From an uncultured Vampirovibrio sp. (GTDB lineage: Bacteria > Cyanobacteriota > Vampirovibrionia > Gastranaerophilales > Gastranaerophilaceae), in NCBI GenBank assembly GCA_910584405.1, contig CAJUAL010000002.1, positions 124,001 to 188,000 on the forward strand: a stretch of 64,000 bases of DNA, written 5' to 3'. The number at the start of each line of letters is the position of its first letter. The first letter of the stretch is position 1. The notes below the pieces were generated by a model. The model ran no database searches, was not told where the DNA came from, and was given only the letters and a program-made list of their open reading frames with translations. A program made the position numbers and the translations under genes. Below, one piece after another: positions 47,830 through 56,692 of this stretch.

Positions 47830-48954
47830 ATGAAAAGATTATTTATAATTACGGGTGAGTTCTCGGGAGATATTCACGCATCAAAAGTTGTAAAAGAGCT
47901 TCGGGCTTTAAATTGCGATTTGGAAATTGAAGGTATCGGCGGTATAAATCTTCAAAATGAAGGTGTAAAACTCTTTTCTACTCAGGAGAAAATGGGTGCA
48001 ATGGGACTTACTCCTCAGATTTTGATTAATCATATTAAACTTGGAAAAGCTCTTTTAGATTATTTGAAGAATGATTATAAACCTGATTTGGTTTTACTTA
48101 TTGACTACGGAGCTTTTAATCTTACTATTGCAAGATTTTTGAAAAAAGCAGGGATAAAAGTTTTTTATTATATTCCTCCGCAAGTTTGGGCAAGCCGTAA
48201 GTATAGAATTAAACTTATTCAAAAGTTTGTTGATAAAGTTTTGTGTATATTTCCTTTTGAAAGACCTTTGTATGCTCAATACGGAATTGATGCACACTAT
48301 TGCGGACATCCGCTTGTTGCTCAGTTACCGTCGCCTGCGGGTCGTCGTGAATTTTTTAGAAAACACGGGCTTGATGTTGATAAACGTTTAGTTTCTGTTT
48401 TCCCCGGTTCAAGAGAGTTTGAATTAAAACATTTGATGAGTGTTTTTAAAGAAGCTGTAAAGCGTTTAAGCCACAGACATTCTGATTTACAGTTCTGTAT
48501 TTCTCAGGCACCTAATTTGTCTGATGAAGTTTATCAAAAATATCTCGGAGATTGTGATATAAAAGTTATAAAAGGTGAAAATCAAGCGCTGTTAAGTGTA
48601 TCTGATGCGTTAATTTTAGCATCAGGAACTGTAGCCTTAGAGGCTTGTTTATACAAAACTCCGATGATTATAGCTTATCGCGGACCACAGTTTTTCTATT
48701 GGGTTTATTTACTTGTAAGATGTATCAAGAGAGTATCTTTACCAAATATTATCGCTGATAAATCTATTGTTCCTGAAATTATTCAGGATAAAGTTACACC
48801 ATCAAATATTACTTATGAAATAGAAGAACTGCTTTATAATAAAGAAAGACGAGAAGATAATATTAAGCAATTAGGACAGGTAAAAGAAATGCTTTCTGAT
48901 AAAAATTCGGCACTTGAGGTTGCTAAAGTTATCGATACCGAGTTGTTTTCGTAA
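47830..48954 (+). CDS. lpxB: Lipid A disaccharide synthase
   Basis: A membrane-associated GT-B glycosyltransferase joining lipid X and UDP-2,3-diacylglucosamine into disaccharide-1-phosphate. The 374 residues contain FIITGEFSGDIHASKVVKEL, IEGIGGINLQNEGV, LVLLIDYGAFNLTIARFLKK, VFYYIPPQVWASRKYRIKLI, CGHPLVAQLPSP, SVFPGSREFELKHLMSVF, ILASGTVALEACLYKTPMII and LPNIIADKSIVPEIIQDKVT, all typical. It directly follows lpxI with no gap. Together with kdsA, lptD-like and lpxK it shows that LPS synthesis is kept. Confidence 0.98.
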   Translation: MKRLFIITGEFSGDIHASKVVKELRALNCDLEIEGIGGINLQNEGVKLFSTQEKMGAMGLTPQILINHIKLGKALLDYLKNDYKPDLVLLIDYGAFNLTIARFLKKAGIKVFYYIPPQVWASRKYRIKLIQKFVDKVLCIFPFERPLYAQYGIDAHYCGHPLVAQLPSPAGRREFFRKHGLDVDKRLVSVFPGSREFELKHLMSVFKEAVKRLSHRHSDLQFCISQAPNLSDEVYQKYLGDCDIKVIKGENQALLSVSDALILASGTVALEACLYKTPMIIAYRGPQFFYWVYLLVRCIKRVSLPNIIADKSIVPEIIQDKVTPSNITYEIEELLYNKERREDNIKQLGQVKEMLSDKNSALEVAKVIDTELFS

Positions 48955-49032
48955 TATAAGTTAACACGTAACGGCTTTTAGGGCAAAAATTCCTTGTTAT
49001 GTTACTTAAATATAGTGTAGGCTAGTGATTTT

Positions 49033-50760
49033 ATGATTAATTCAATTCCAAAAATTGAATCAAATAATGCTAATACATTCGGAAAAGTGACAGCAAGAAC
49101 TAATCCGAGTGATTATTGGCTTGAAAAACCTAAGCCTCAACAATTACCACAAGTTCAAAAGCTTCCGTCAGATGTTGTTTCACAGCCTGCAATAAAACCT
49201 CAAATTAGTGATGCTACTTATCTTGCAGCCTCACCTTATCTTGATAAGATTAAAATTATTACCCCTGAAGAAGCAAGAAAAACAAATAATATAAAAATCA
49301 TTGGTCTATCAATAGCCGGAGCAACAATCTTAACTGCGGGAACCATTTTCTTCCTCTTAAAAGGCGGTCCGAAAAGTTTGAGTAAAAGCTTTAATTCATT
49401 AAGAACCTTTTTAGATAAAAAGGTTCAAAAAGCAAAACTAGATGGTAATAATGTCCTATCAACAACCGATAAGGTTTATGTTTACGCACTTGATAAGTTA
49501 AATAAATTACAAGAGCGCTCGGGTGTTATAAATAATTATAATACGGTCAAGGACTTATTGTTTAAGAAAATGATGGGCTGGAATAAGTATCTTGCAGGAT
49601 TCCATGATAAGATTACCCGAGGTTTTGAAAGACTCGGACGTCAGGCTGTTGTTAATACTTATAAAAAAACAGATTTATTGCTGCAAGGAGCTATTACAAG
49701 GGCTTCTAATGCTTCTGCGAAATCTAATTCCGCACATTCAATGAATCTTGAAACTCAGGCAGACAGGCTAAACTTTGAAATAGGTTTGTTAAGTGAAAAA
49801 TATTTTGGTCAGAAAGCTTTGCGAGCACGTTATTTTTCTTTTAAATCCGCTATAGAAACCTTGAAACAAGCTTTTAGCAAGATGAAAGTTTTCTTATCAA
49901 AAGATCTTTATACAAAGTTTATGGCTGATTCAAAGATTATTGAGCAAAGGGATGCTGTTATCAGAAAGGTTTCAGCTAACAGACGTGAGCTTTCTTATCC
50001 GTTATCGCATTTGGCTAAGGACTCGGAAGAATCTATAATGAAAATGGTTAGCTCCTTGAGTTTTAAAGATACAGAAAGGCTAACCGATTTAAGAAATATG
50101 CGGGCGATGATTAAAAAACTTGCGAAATGTAAAAATCCTCAAAGTCGCCAAGAGTTAACACATAAGCTTGTTACGGATATGGATAGTTTTATACAAAGCA
50201 TTAGCGAAGCTCAGCATTCAAAACTTATTCCGGAAAAGAATGCTAAAGCCTTATTAGCGGAAATGACAGAGTTAAGAGCTAATATTGCAGGTTATAAGCC
50301 GGGTAAGGTTGAAGAACTTTTATCAATATACAGACAAATTCTACCGAAAGCTGAATATAAAAAAGTTGAAACTGCTTACAAAGCTTGGCTAAAATCATTA
50401 GATAAGTCTATAAAAACCGAAACAGAAGATTTTATGGGCAAACTGAGAGATTTAGCTATGGGTTCTGCCCCTACAGATATTTTGACGGTTTTCGGTTCTT
50501 TGGGAATCTTAGGCTATAACCTTGCAAAATCAAAAGATAATGACCAAAGAACATCAATTGCTTTAAAATACGGAATCCCTGCTTTAGCCGGTGTTGGAGG
50601 TTCGTTATATTTTAATGCCAAGTTATTTGCGGGTTCAAAAGCTTTAATTTGTGCTTCGATATTATCTCTGACTGTTAACAGATTAGGTGTTTGGGCAGAT
50701 AATACTTTGAAAAAATATAAGCAGTCAAAAACAGTTGAAAATCCTCCAAAAACTGTATAG
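49033..50760 (+). CDS. Large lineage-specific membrane protein, function unknown
   Basis: No family recognised. The 575 residues start with a Pro/Gln-rich disordered region (about 1-80) containing ANTFGKVTARTNPSDYWLEK. A first membrane segment lies at about 93-113 (IIGLSIAGATILTAGTIFFL). A long Lys/Leu-rich helical body follows (about 120-480). The C-terminal end carries two or three hydrophobic stretches (about 482-500, 515-530, 538-558). No signal peptide. It has a short gap (78 nt) after lpxB and is followed by dgt. The helical body could be a structural scaffold. Confidence 0.7.
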   Translation: MINSIPKIESNNANTFGKVTARTNPSDYWLEKPKPQQLPQVQKLPSDVVSQPAIKPQISDATYLAASPYLDKIKIITPEEARKTNNIKIIGLSIAGATILTAGTIFFLLKGGPKSLSKSFNSLRTFLDKKVQKAKLDGNNVLSTTDKVYVYALDKLNKLQERSGVINNYNTVKDLLFKKMMGWNKYLAGFHDKITRGFERLGRQAVVNTYKKTDLLLQGAITRASNASAKSNSAHSMNLETQADRLNFEIGLLSEKYFGQKALRARYFSFKSAIETLKQAFSKMKVFLSKDLYTKFMADSKIIEQRDAVIRKVSANRRELSYPLSHLAKDSEESIMKMVSSLSFKDTERLTDLRNMRAMIKKLAKCKNPQSRQELTHKLVTDMDSFIQSISEAQHSKLIPEKNAKALLAEMTELRANIAGYKPGKVEELLSIYRQILPKAEYKKVETAYKAWLKSLDKSIKTETEDFMGKLRDLAMGSAPTDILTVFGSLGILGYNLAKSKDNDQRTSIALKYGIPALAGVGGSLYFNAKLFAGSKALICASILSLTVNRLGVWADNTLKKYKQSKTVENPPKTV

Positions 50761-50828
50761 TCAAAATTCAACTTTTTGCTAAAATTACACTGGAGGGAGG
50801 TTTGTCCCTAAAACAATGTGGGTGAGGA

Positions 50829-51860
50829 ATGACAGAATTAACTATACGAGAAAAACTGGAACAGCGAGAGTTTGAAACCTTAAGTGATATTGCAACAAAG
50901 TCAGCACAATCTAAAGGTCGTAAATTGGCAATTACGCCATGTGGCTTGCGTACAGACTTTCAGCGCGACAGGGACAGAATACTTCATTCTAAGGCATTTA
51001 GAAGATTAAAGCATAAAACACAAGTGTTTTTATCTCCGTTTGATGACCATTTTAGAACCCGTTTAACTCATACTCTTGAAGTTTCACAGATTGCCAGAAC
51101 TATAGCGCGCTCACTTTGTTTGAATGAAGATTTGGTTGAGGCAATTTCTTTAGGACATGATTTAGGCCATACCCCGTTTGGGCATTGCGGTGAAGGTGTA
51201 CTAAACGAGCTTATTGACGGCGGATTTTATCATAATCTTCAAAGTGTCAGGGTTGTTGAGGTTTTAGAAAATCTTAACCTTTGTCAAGAAACTATTGACG
51301 GTATCAGGACACATTCCTGGGGGTATGAACCGCTTACACCTGAAGCTAAAGTTGTTCAACTTGCAGATAAAATTGCTTATATAAATCATGATATAGAAGA
51401 TTCTATCCGCGCGGGAGTGATTTCAGAAAGCGATTTGCCAAAAGACTGCATTGAATATTTTTCGTCAAATCAAAGTGAACGATTAAATAAAATGATAACC
51501 GAAATTATTACCAATTCACTTGGAAAATCTGAAATTATGATGAGTGAAGAGGCCTGGGGTTATACGACAAAGCTTCGTAAATGGATGTTTGAAAATGTTT
51601 ATAATGATGAATCAACCGCAAAACTTGAAGAACGAAAAGCCAAAAATGTAATAAAGGAATTATTTTATTACTATTGTGATATGCTAAAACCTATTTGCCC
51701 GATTGAACATATTGAAAGAATTGTCACAGATTATATTTCAGGTATGACAGATCGATATGCAGTTGAAAGATTTAAGGAATTTTTCATCCCGACAGGTTTA
51801 AAATGCAGTGCCAGAGATGATTATTTATTCAAACTTGCCAATGATATGAGTAAGGGGTAA
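50829..51860 (+). CDS. dgt: dGTPase-like HD phosphohydrolase
   Basis: Hydrolyses dGTP (or other dNTPs) to the nucleoside and triphosphate, affecting nucleotide pools. The 343 residues carry the HD-domain signature in order: FQRDRDRILHSKAFRRLKHK, TQVFLSPFDDHFRTRLTHTL, EAISLGHDLGHTPFGHCGEG and KVVQLADKIAYINHDIEDSI (metal-binding His/Asp residues). The length and TQVF/HDLGHTPFGH motifs fit the short Dgt-like (type 2) class. It begins at ATG 50829 with GAGG just upstream and is convergent with ribD. Confidence 0.95.
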   Translation: MTELTIREKLEQREFETLSDIATKSAQSKGRKLAITPCGLRTDFQRDRDRILHSKAFRRLKHKTQVFLSPFDDHFRTRLTHTLEVSQIARTIARSLCLNEDLVEAISLGHDLGHTPFGHCGEGVLNELIDGGFYHNLQSVRVVEVLENLNLCQETIDGIRTHSWGYEPLTPEAKVVQLADKIAYINHDIEDSIRAGVISESDLPKDCIEYFSSNQSERLNKMITEIITNSLGKSEIMMSEEAWGYTTKLRKWMFENVYNDESTAKLEERKAKNVIKELFYYYCDMLKPICPIEHIERIVTDYISGMTDRYAVERFKEFFIPTGLKCSARDDYLFKLANDMSKG

Positions 51861-51882
51861 ATGGGTAAATAAATTATTCATT

Positions 51883-52884
51883 TTATATTTTAGTATATGT
51901 TACTAAAATATCAGGCGGGAAAGATTGAAAACTTTCAAATTTTAGGTTTGTACAATTTTCGATTTTATCTTGTTTTGTTCCGTAAAAACAAGACTTTCCG
52001 TTGTTGTCCCCTAAAATTTTCGGTGCGATGAAATGGTAAAGCTTGTCGCAGTATGGTAAAAAACTGTTATTTACTCCTCCGCCTGCTTCTACAAAAACAC
52101 TTGTTATGCCAAGTTCGTAAAGCTTATTGAGGATAAATTCGACATCAAGTTTGTTATCTTTAACAGGTGTGTTTTCCTTGGAAAATACATATATTTCACC
52201 TTGTTTATAGATATTTGCATTGCGGTCGGTTTTATTTTCTCTATCCAGAATTATTTTTTTCTTATGTTCCATTGTAGGGTTATCAGCTAGAATTGTAGCA
52301 GAAGAAGTTAAGATTGCATCGTATTTTTTGCGAAGCTTTCTAACTTCTGTACGGGCAGATTCTGATGTTATCCATTTTGAATCCCCGCAATGGGTTGAGA
52401 TTTTTCCGTCAATGGTTGTTGCTGTTTTTATGGCAACAAATGTTTGTTTTTTTGTATGGTTTTTTATAAAAATCTCGTTCAGTTTCTTGCATTCATCTTC
52501 CAAAACAGGCCCTATAATTTCAATCCCTGCGTTTTGAAGCTTTTCTAACCCTTTTCCTGCAACTAAAGGATTCGGGTCTTTCATTCCGTAGACTACTTTT
52601 TTTATTCCTTTTTCAATAATAATATCCGTGCAGGGTGGAGTTTTTCCAAAATGAGAACAGGGTTCAAGGTTTACGATAAGTGTACAATCTTTTGCATTAT
52701 CAAGTTTTAGCAGGGCATCTCGTTCTGCGTGGTTTGCTCCGTATTTTTTGTGGTACCCTGTTGAGATAATTTCACCTTCAGGGTTTATAATAACACATCC
52801 GACCAAAGGGTTAGGAGAGGTGTCCCCTTGTGCTTGTTTTGCAAGTTCTATACACTTATACATATATTGAAAATACTGTTTCAT
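51883..52884 (-). CDS. ribD: Bifunctional riboflavin biosynthesis deaminase/reductase
   Basis: Carries out the second and third steps of riboflavin synthesis. The N-terminal deaminase has the zinc motif GANHAERDALL (about 50-60) and LEPCSHFGKTPPCTDIIIEK (about 75-94), with MKDPNPLVAGKGLEKL following. The C-terminal reductase domain has TTIDGKISTHCGDSKWITSE and LRKKYDAILTSSATILADNP, followed by FVEAGGGVNNSFL. Length 333 is a little below the usual 350-370, owing to loops in the reductase part. It is convergent with dgt and divergent from the UPF0173 gene. No FMN riboswitch could be seen in the 68-nt upstream gap. Confidence 0.95.
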   Translation of the reverse strand: MKQYFQYMYKCIELAKQAQGDTSPNPLVGCVIINPEGEIISTGYHKKYGANHAERDALLKLDNAKDCTLIVNLEPCSHFGKTPPCTDIIIEKGIKKVVYGMKDPNPLVAGKGLEKLQNAGIEIIGPVLEDECKKLNEIFIKNHTKKQTFVAIKTATTIDGKISTHCGDSKWITSESARTEVRKLRKKYDAILTSSATILADNPTMEHKKKIILDRENKTDRNANIYKQGEIYVFSKENTPVKDNKLDVEFILNKLYELGITSVFVEAGGGVNNSFLPYCDKLYHFIAPKILGDNNGKSCFYGTKQDKIENCTNLKFESFQSFPPDILVTYTKI

Positions 52885-52952
52885 ATTTGTATTCTATCTT
52901 AAATTATGATAAATTAAAATAGTTAGGAGATATGAATGTAAGGAGAGGACTT

Positions 52953-53618
52953 ATGGTAGATTTAAAGTATATCGGACATAGCGCGTTTGAGGTTAAAAAC
53001 GGCGATAGGGCTGTTTTAATTGACCCGTTGGTGTCTGTGAATGAAAAATTTAACTGGCATGATGAGCCTGTAACTGATATTTTATTAACTCACGCTCATG
53101 GCGATCATTTGGGACAGGCTGTTGAAATTGCAAAAGAAAAAGATATTGAAATTTCTGCAGTGTTTGAATTGGCAAATTATTGCTCTGAACAAGGTGCAAA
53201 AACAAAACCTGTAGGTTTAGGTGCTTGGATTAATTACTCTTGGGGGCGTGCGGTATTTTTACCTGCTTTTCACTCAAGTTCTTTACCTGACGGCAGATAT
53301 GGCGGAAATGCAGCAAGTATATTGTTAGATGTAGATGGAGTTAGAATTTTCCATGCAGGAGATACTTGTTTAACAGGTGAAATGAAAACAATTAAGGAAT
53401 TATATGCTCCGCAGATTGCGCTTTTACCTATTGGCGGAACTTATACAATGGATGTTGAACATGCGGCAATGGCTGCTAAATGGTTAGGTGTAAGAACTGT
53501 TATTCCTATGCATTACGGAACATTCCCTGAAATTGAAGCAGATTTGGAAAAATTTGCACAGCTTATCGCCTTTGGTAATACTGCTTGTCAAATCCTTAAT
53601 CCGACAGATATTAATTAG
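52953..53618 (+). CDS. UPF0173-type metallo-beta-lactamase-fold hydrolase
   Basis: A 221-residue predicted metal-dependent hydrolase. Motifs: YIGHSAFEVKNGDRAVLIDP, the zinc motif LLTHAHGDHLGQAVEIA (about 44-60), FLPAFHSSSLPDGRYGGNAA, IFHAGDTCLTGEMK and TVIPMHYGTFPEI. The pattern GHSA...THAHGDH...AGDT...MHYGTFP is that of UPF0173 (YtkL-like) proteins. The start at 52953 is preferred because AAGGAGAGG is at ideal distance; an ATG at 52932 is possible but too close to its ribosome site. It ends in a GC-rich hairpin. Substrate unknown. Confidence 0.88.
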   Translation: MVDLKYIGHSAFEVKNGDRAVLIDPLVSVNEKFNWHDEPVTDILLTHAHGDHLGQAVEIAKEKDIEISAVFELANYCSEQGAKTKPVGLGAWINYSWGRAVFLPAFHSSSLPDGRYGGNAASILLDVDGVRIFHAGDTCLTGEMKTIKELYAPQIALLPIGGTYTMDVEHAAMAAKWLGVRTVIPMHYGTFPEIEADLEKFAQLIAFGNTACQILNPTDIN

Positions 53619-53626
53619 TAGTAAGC

Positions 53627-53650
53627 GGCGGCAGCGAAGCTGCCGCCTTT
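53627..53650 (+). terminator. GC-rich hairpin after UPF0173 gene
   Basis: GGCGGCAGC (53627-53635) / GCTGCCGCC (53639-53647), GAA loop, then TTT. The short T-run makes it a moderate terminator. Confidence 0.65.
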
Positions 53651-53663
53651 AATAAGAGGTGTT

Positions 53664-54635
53664 ATGAATATATTATTTGTTATCGATAGAATTGAGTTAA
53701 AGTATTTCGAATTTAATGATTTAGTGACTAATTTTTGGCTAATAAAAGGTTTTTTACAGCGCGGTCATAAAGTTTTTATATCAACAATTGATATGTTGGG
53801 GGTAAATTCTCAAACGGCATATTCGTTTTGTTATCGTTCATTTTTAGACGGGGAAGAAATACGTTATGATAAGGAAAGTTTATCAAAGAGCAAAGTTGAA
53901 GACTTTCAGCTTGTAATGTTTCGTCCTGACCCTCCTGTTGATTTGGATTATATTAATGCAACTTACGTTTTTGATTTTGTTGACAGGTCTAAGACTTTTA
54001 TAATGAATGATACAAAATCTGTTCGTAATTTTAACGAAAAACTTCACAGTATATATTTTGAAGATTTAATGCCAAATTATATTGTTACTTCGTCAAAATC
54101 AGATATTATTGACTTTTTAAATAAAAATGAAGAAATAATTTTAAAACCTTTAAATCAATGTTTTGGCGGCGGGGTTATGTATTTAAAACGCGGTGATAAG
54201 AATACTGCCGTAATTATAAATTCAATGACAAATAATGGAAAACAGCTTATTATGGTTCAAAAGTTCATTCCAAAAGCTGTGTATGGAGATAAACGTGTTT
54301 TAATTTTGGGTGAAGAGGTTTTACCTTATTGCGTTCAAAAAGTTCCTAGTAATGACGATTTCAAATTCTGTGAACACGATGATAATCATGTTCAAAAAGC
54401 AGTTTTATCAGACGGTGAACGTGAAAGATTTTTGCCTGTTGCTAAAAAGCTTAACGAAATGGGAATATTTATGGCAGGGTTAGATGTTATTGACGGTAAA
54501 ATTATCGAAGTTAATGTCACAAGCCCTTGTTACTTCATAAGAGAAATCAATAATCATTTCGGGTGTCATATTGAAGATACTGTAGTTGATTATATAATTT
54601 CTAAGGTTCAAGCTTCAAATTTGGTATTAAGTTAG
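53664..54635 (+). CDS. gshB: Glutathione synthetase-like ATP-grasp enzyme
   Basis: An ATP-grasp ligase of the prokaryotic glutathione synthetase type. The 323 residues begin MNILFVIDRIELKYFEFNDL, with a glutathione-synthetase-like GHKVFISTIDML, LVMFRPDPPVDLDYINATYV (PP-D-D-Y motif), VRNFNEKLHSIYFEDLMPNY, IILKPLNQCFGGGVMYLKRG (ATP-grasp loop) and IEVNVTSPCYFIREINNHFG at the C-terminus. These match GshB in order, but no gshA is seen in this window. It follows a hairpin and is preceded by AAGAGG at good spacing. Confidence 0.88.
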   Translation: MNILFVIDRIELKYFEFNDLVTNFWLIKGFLQRGHKVFISTIDMLGVNSQTAYSFCYRSFLDGEEIRYDKESLSKSKVEDFQLVMFRPDPPVDLDYINATYVFDFVDRSKTFIMNDTKSVRNFNEKLHSIYFEDLMPNYIVTSSKSDIIDFLNKNEEIILKPLNQCFGGGVMYLKRGDKNTAVIINSMTNNGKQLIMVQKFIPKAVYGDKRVLILGEEVLPYCVQKVPSNDDFKFCEHDDNHVQKAVLSDGERERFLPVAKKLNEMGIFMAGLDVIDGKIIEVNVTSPCYFIREINNHFGCHIEDTVVDYIISKVQASNLVLS

Positions 54636-54668
54636 CAAAATAAATTTTGTTTAAGTTTTATCAGGGGT

Positions 54669-55631
54669 ATGATTACTCCAATTGGAAATTTACATTTTAC
54701 CCCTGCAATAAACCAAAAACAACAACAGAAGGCGCCAATATCATTAAGACCTCAATTGGCTGTTGATACAGTCAGTTTTGGCAATACCAGTCCTGATTTG
54801 ATGTCGTTATCGGATAAGGAAATTTTTGAAAAGGTTTTGGCTGCAATAAAAAATGAAGAGATTATCGGTCAAGGCGGAGAGGCAACGGTTTATCGAATTC
54901 CTGACAGTAATTATTGTGTAAGAAAATCTTATAGATTGGCAACTGCAGTTGTACCTCTAAAAAAGAAACAGTTTACCAGAAATGTAACAGCGCAGGATAA
55001 AGTTAATCATGTTGTCGCAAAAATCGGAAATTATTTAACTATAATGCCTATTTTACAAGGCTCTCCCGTAATGAACCCTGTAACAATGTCTGAAAAAGAA
55101 GCAAAAAAGATTTCAGAAGCAATTTGCTTATTCCCGCAATCTTCTTTTAATAAATTATTGAAACAAATAAATGATGCTTATGAAAAAGATATGATGTGGG
55201 ATTGTAATTGGGCTAATATAATTGCAAATCCGAAAGAAAAAACGTTAACCGCAATTGATTTTTATAAAAATTCAATGGAAGAATCTGCTTCTCATTTAGC
55301 TTATATGTATGCAGGCTTGGTGCATGAGCATACGACAGAGCAGCAGTGTAAAATGCTTGCTGAAAAAGTTATGAATGCAGGACTGGAAGAGTTTAAGCCG
55401 GGAGTAACTCCTTGTTGTAATTTTGATAAGTTCGGATTTTCTGATTTAATAAGAGCTTTTGATGATTTGGATTTATTTACAAGTAAACGCTATACGAAAC
55501 TCTTACTCGATTTAACTTACAAAATGCGTGATTTAAAAAATCAAGAAATCCGCGGTATAAACGTTACAAACGAATTGAATTTTGAGCTTAAAAAGATACA
55601 ATCAATAATGCGTCAGCTTGTTAAATATTAA
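54669..55631 (+). CDS. Atypical protein-kinase-like protein, lineage-specific
   Basis: No close family recognised. The 320 residues have an N-terminal disordered Gln/Pro stretch ending VDTVSFGNTSPDL (1-43), then a glycine loop IIGQGGEATVYRIP (65-78) with a Lys at 86 (CVRKS), and, further on, WDCNWANIIANPKEKTLTAI (177-196), which resembles the kinase catalytic loop D-x4-N plus the DFYK (DFG-like) Asp at 197. The spacing from G-loop to catalytic loop (about 110 residues) fits a compact kinase, but the HRD-type His is absent, so it may be an unusual kinase or a pseudokinase. It overlaps the convergent tsaD by 4 nt. No signal peptide. Confidence 0.6.
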   Translation: MITPIGNLHFTPAINQKQQQKAPISLRPQLAVDTVSFGNTSPDLMSLSDKEIFEKVLAAIKNEEIIGQGGEATVYRIPDSNYCVRKSYRLATAVVPLKKKQFTRNVTAQDKVNHVVAKIGNYLTIMPILQGSPVMNPVTMSEKEAKKISEAICLFPQSSFNKLLKQINDAYEKDMMWDCNWANIIANPKEKTLTAIDFYKNSMEESASHLAYMYAGLVHEHTTEQQCKMLAEKVMNAGLEEFKPGVTPCCNFDKFGFSDLIRAFDDLDLFTSKRYTKLLLDLTYKMRDLKNQEIRGINVTNELNFELKKIQSIMRQLVKY

Positions 55632-56662
55632 GCTCGTGAAAATACTTCAATATCAATATCGTCAAAGGTGTTTGTATTAAAATACGCGCAAGAAGCTACC
55701 ATTGACGCATTATCTGTACAGTATTTCATTGCAGGAGCATTAACTCTGAAACCTTCATTTTCAAGTGCGAAAACTTTTTTGCGAATTTCAGAATTAGCCG
55801 CAACTCCGCCAGCGATTACAACTTGGTTATATCCGCGCTCAATTAGTGCTTTTTTTAATTTTTTTACCAAAGTTTTAGAAACACATTCCTGAAAACTTGC
55901 GCAAATATCATTTACGGGAAGTTCTTTCCCTTCAAAAGATTTCACCAGCCTTAACACAGCAGTTTTAAGCCCGCTGAAACTGAAATTATACCCGTCAACC
56001 TTGCCTTCAGGAAGTTCAAATGCGTGAGGATTACCCTCTTGAGCCAATTTATCCAATCTGGGGCCACCGGGGTATGGTAACCCGATAAGTCTTGCGACTT
56101 TGTCATAAGCTTCCCCGACCGCATCGTCTATAGTTTCACCTAAAATTGTTTGTTTTGAATAAGATTCAACATCAATAATTTGAGTATGACCTCCGCTTAC
56201 CAATAATGCCATAAACGGCGGTTTTAAATCTGTATCGATATAGTTTGCGCAAAGGTGAGCGTTTAGGTGATTTACTCCGATAAACGGTTTATCATGGACT
56301 AACGCAAGAGTTTTAGCTGCATTTAATCCGACTAATAAACACCCGACAAGTCCGGGGCCTACGGTTGCGGCGAATGCTGATATATCATCTGGTTTTAACC
56401 CTGATTGCTCAAATGCTTCCTGAACTACGATATTTATAGAATCCAAATGCTCTCTGGCTGCAATTTCAGGGATAACTCCTCCGAATTTTTCGTGGGTTTT
56501 TATTTGTGACGCTACAATATTTGAGATAACTTCACGTCCGTTTTTTACAATGGCACAAGCTGTTTCGTCGCAACTTGATTCGATAGCCATAATGTAATTA
56601 TCATGACCGCTTTCTACTCCGATTTGAACGGGTTGTTCACTGAATAATGTTCTCTTTTCCAT
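55628..56662 (-). CDS. tsaD: tRNA N6-adenosine threonylcarbamoyltransferase
   Basis: Transfers threonylcarbamoyl to A37 of ANN-decoding tRNAs together with TsaB/TsaE. The 344 residues contain MAIESSCDETACAIVKNG (about 25-42), GGVIPEIAAREHLDSI (His-x3-His metal region in EIAAREH), GPGLVGCLLVGLNAAKTLAL, NHLNAHLCANYID and SGGHTQII, with KVDGYNFSFSGLKTAV and GGVAANSEIR. An N-terminal extension of about 23 residues before the usual start is part of the open frame. The mRNA may be leaderless because TATAAT ends 8 nt before the ATG. It overlaps the kinase-like gene by 4 nt. Confidence 0.96.
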   Translation of the reverse strand: MEKRTLFSEQPVQIGVESGHDNYIMAIESSCDETACAIVKNGREVISNIVASQIKTHEKFGGVIPEIAAREHLDSINIVVQEAFEQSGLKPDDISAFAATVGPGLVGCLLVGLNAAKTLALVHDKPFIGVNHLNAHLCANYIDTDLKPPFMALLVSGGHTQIIDVESYSKQTILGETIDDAVGEAYDKVARLIGLPYPGGPRLDKLAQEGNPHAFELPEGKVDGYNFSFSGLKTAVLRLVKSFEGKELPVNDICASFQECVSKTLVKKLKKALIERGYNQVVIAGGVAANSEIRKKVFALENEGFRVNAPAMKYCTDNASMVASCAYFNTNTFDDIDIEVFSRA

Positions 56663-56670
56663 AAGTTTAT

Positions 56671-56679
56671 ATTATATCA
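56671..56679 (-). promoter_or_regulatory. Extended -10 promoter of tsaD, predicted leaderless
   Basis: On the minus strand TGATATAAT (56679-56671), with TG one base upstream of TATAAT. A start near 56664 leaves at most 2-3 nt before the ATG at 56662. No ribosome site is visible. Confidence 0.6.
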
Positions 56680-56692
56680 AACCTGAAAATAA

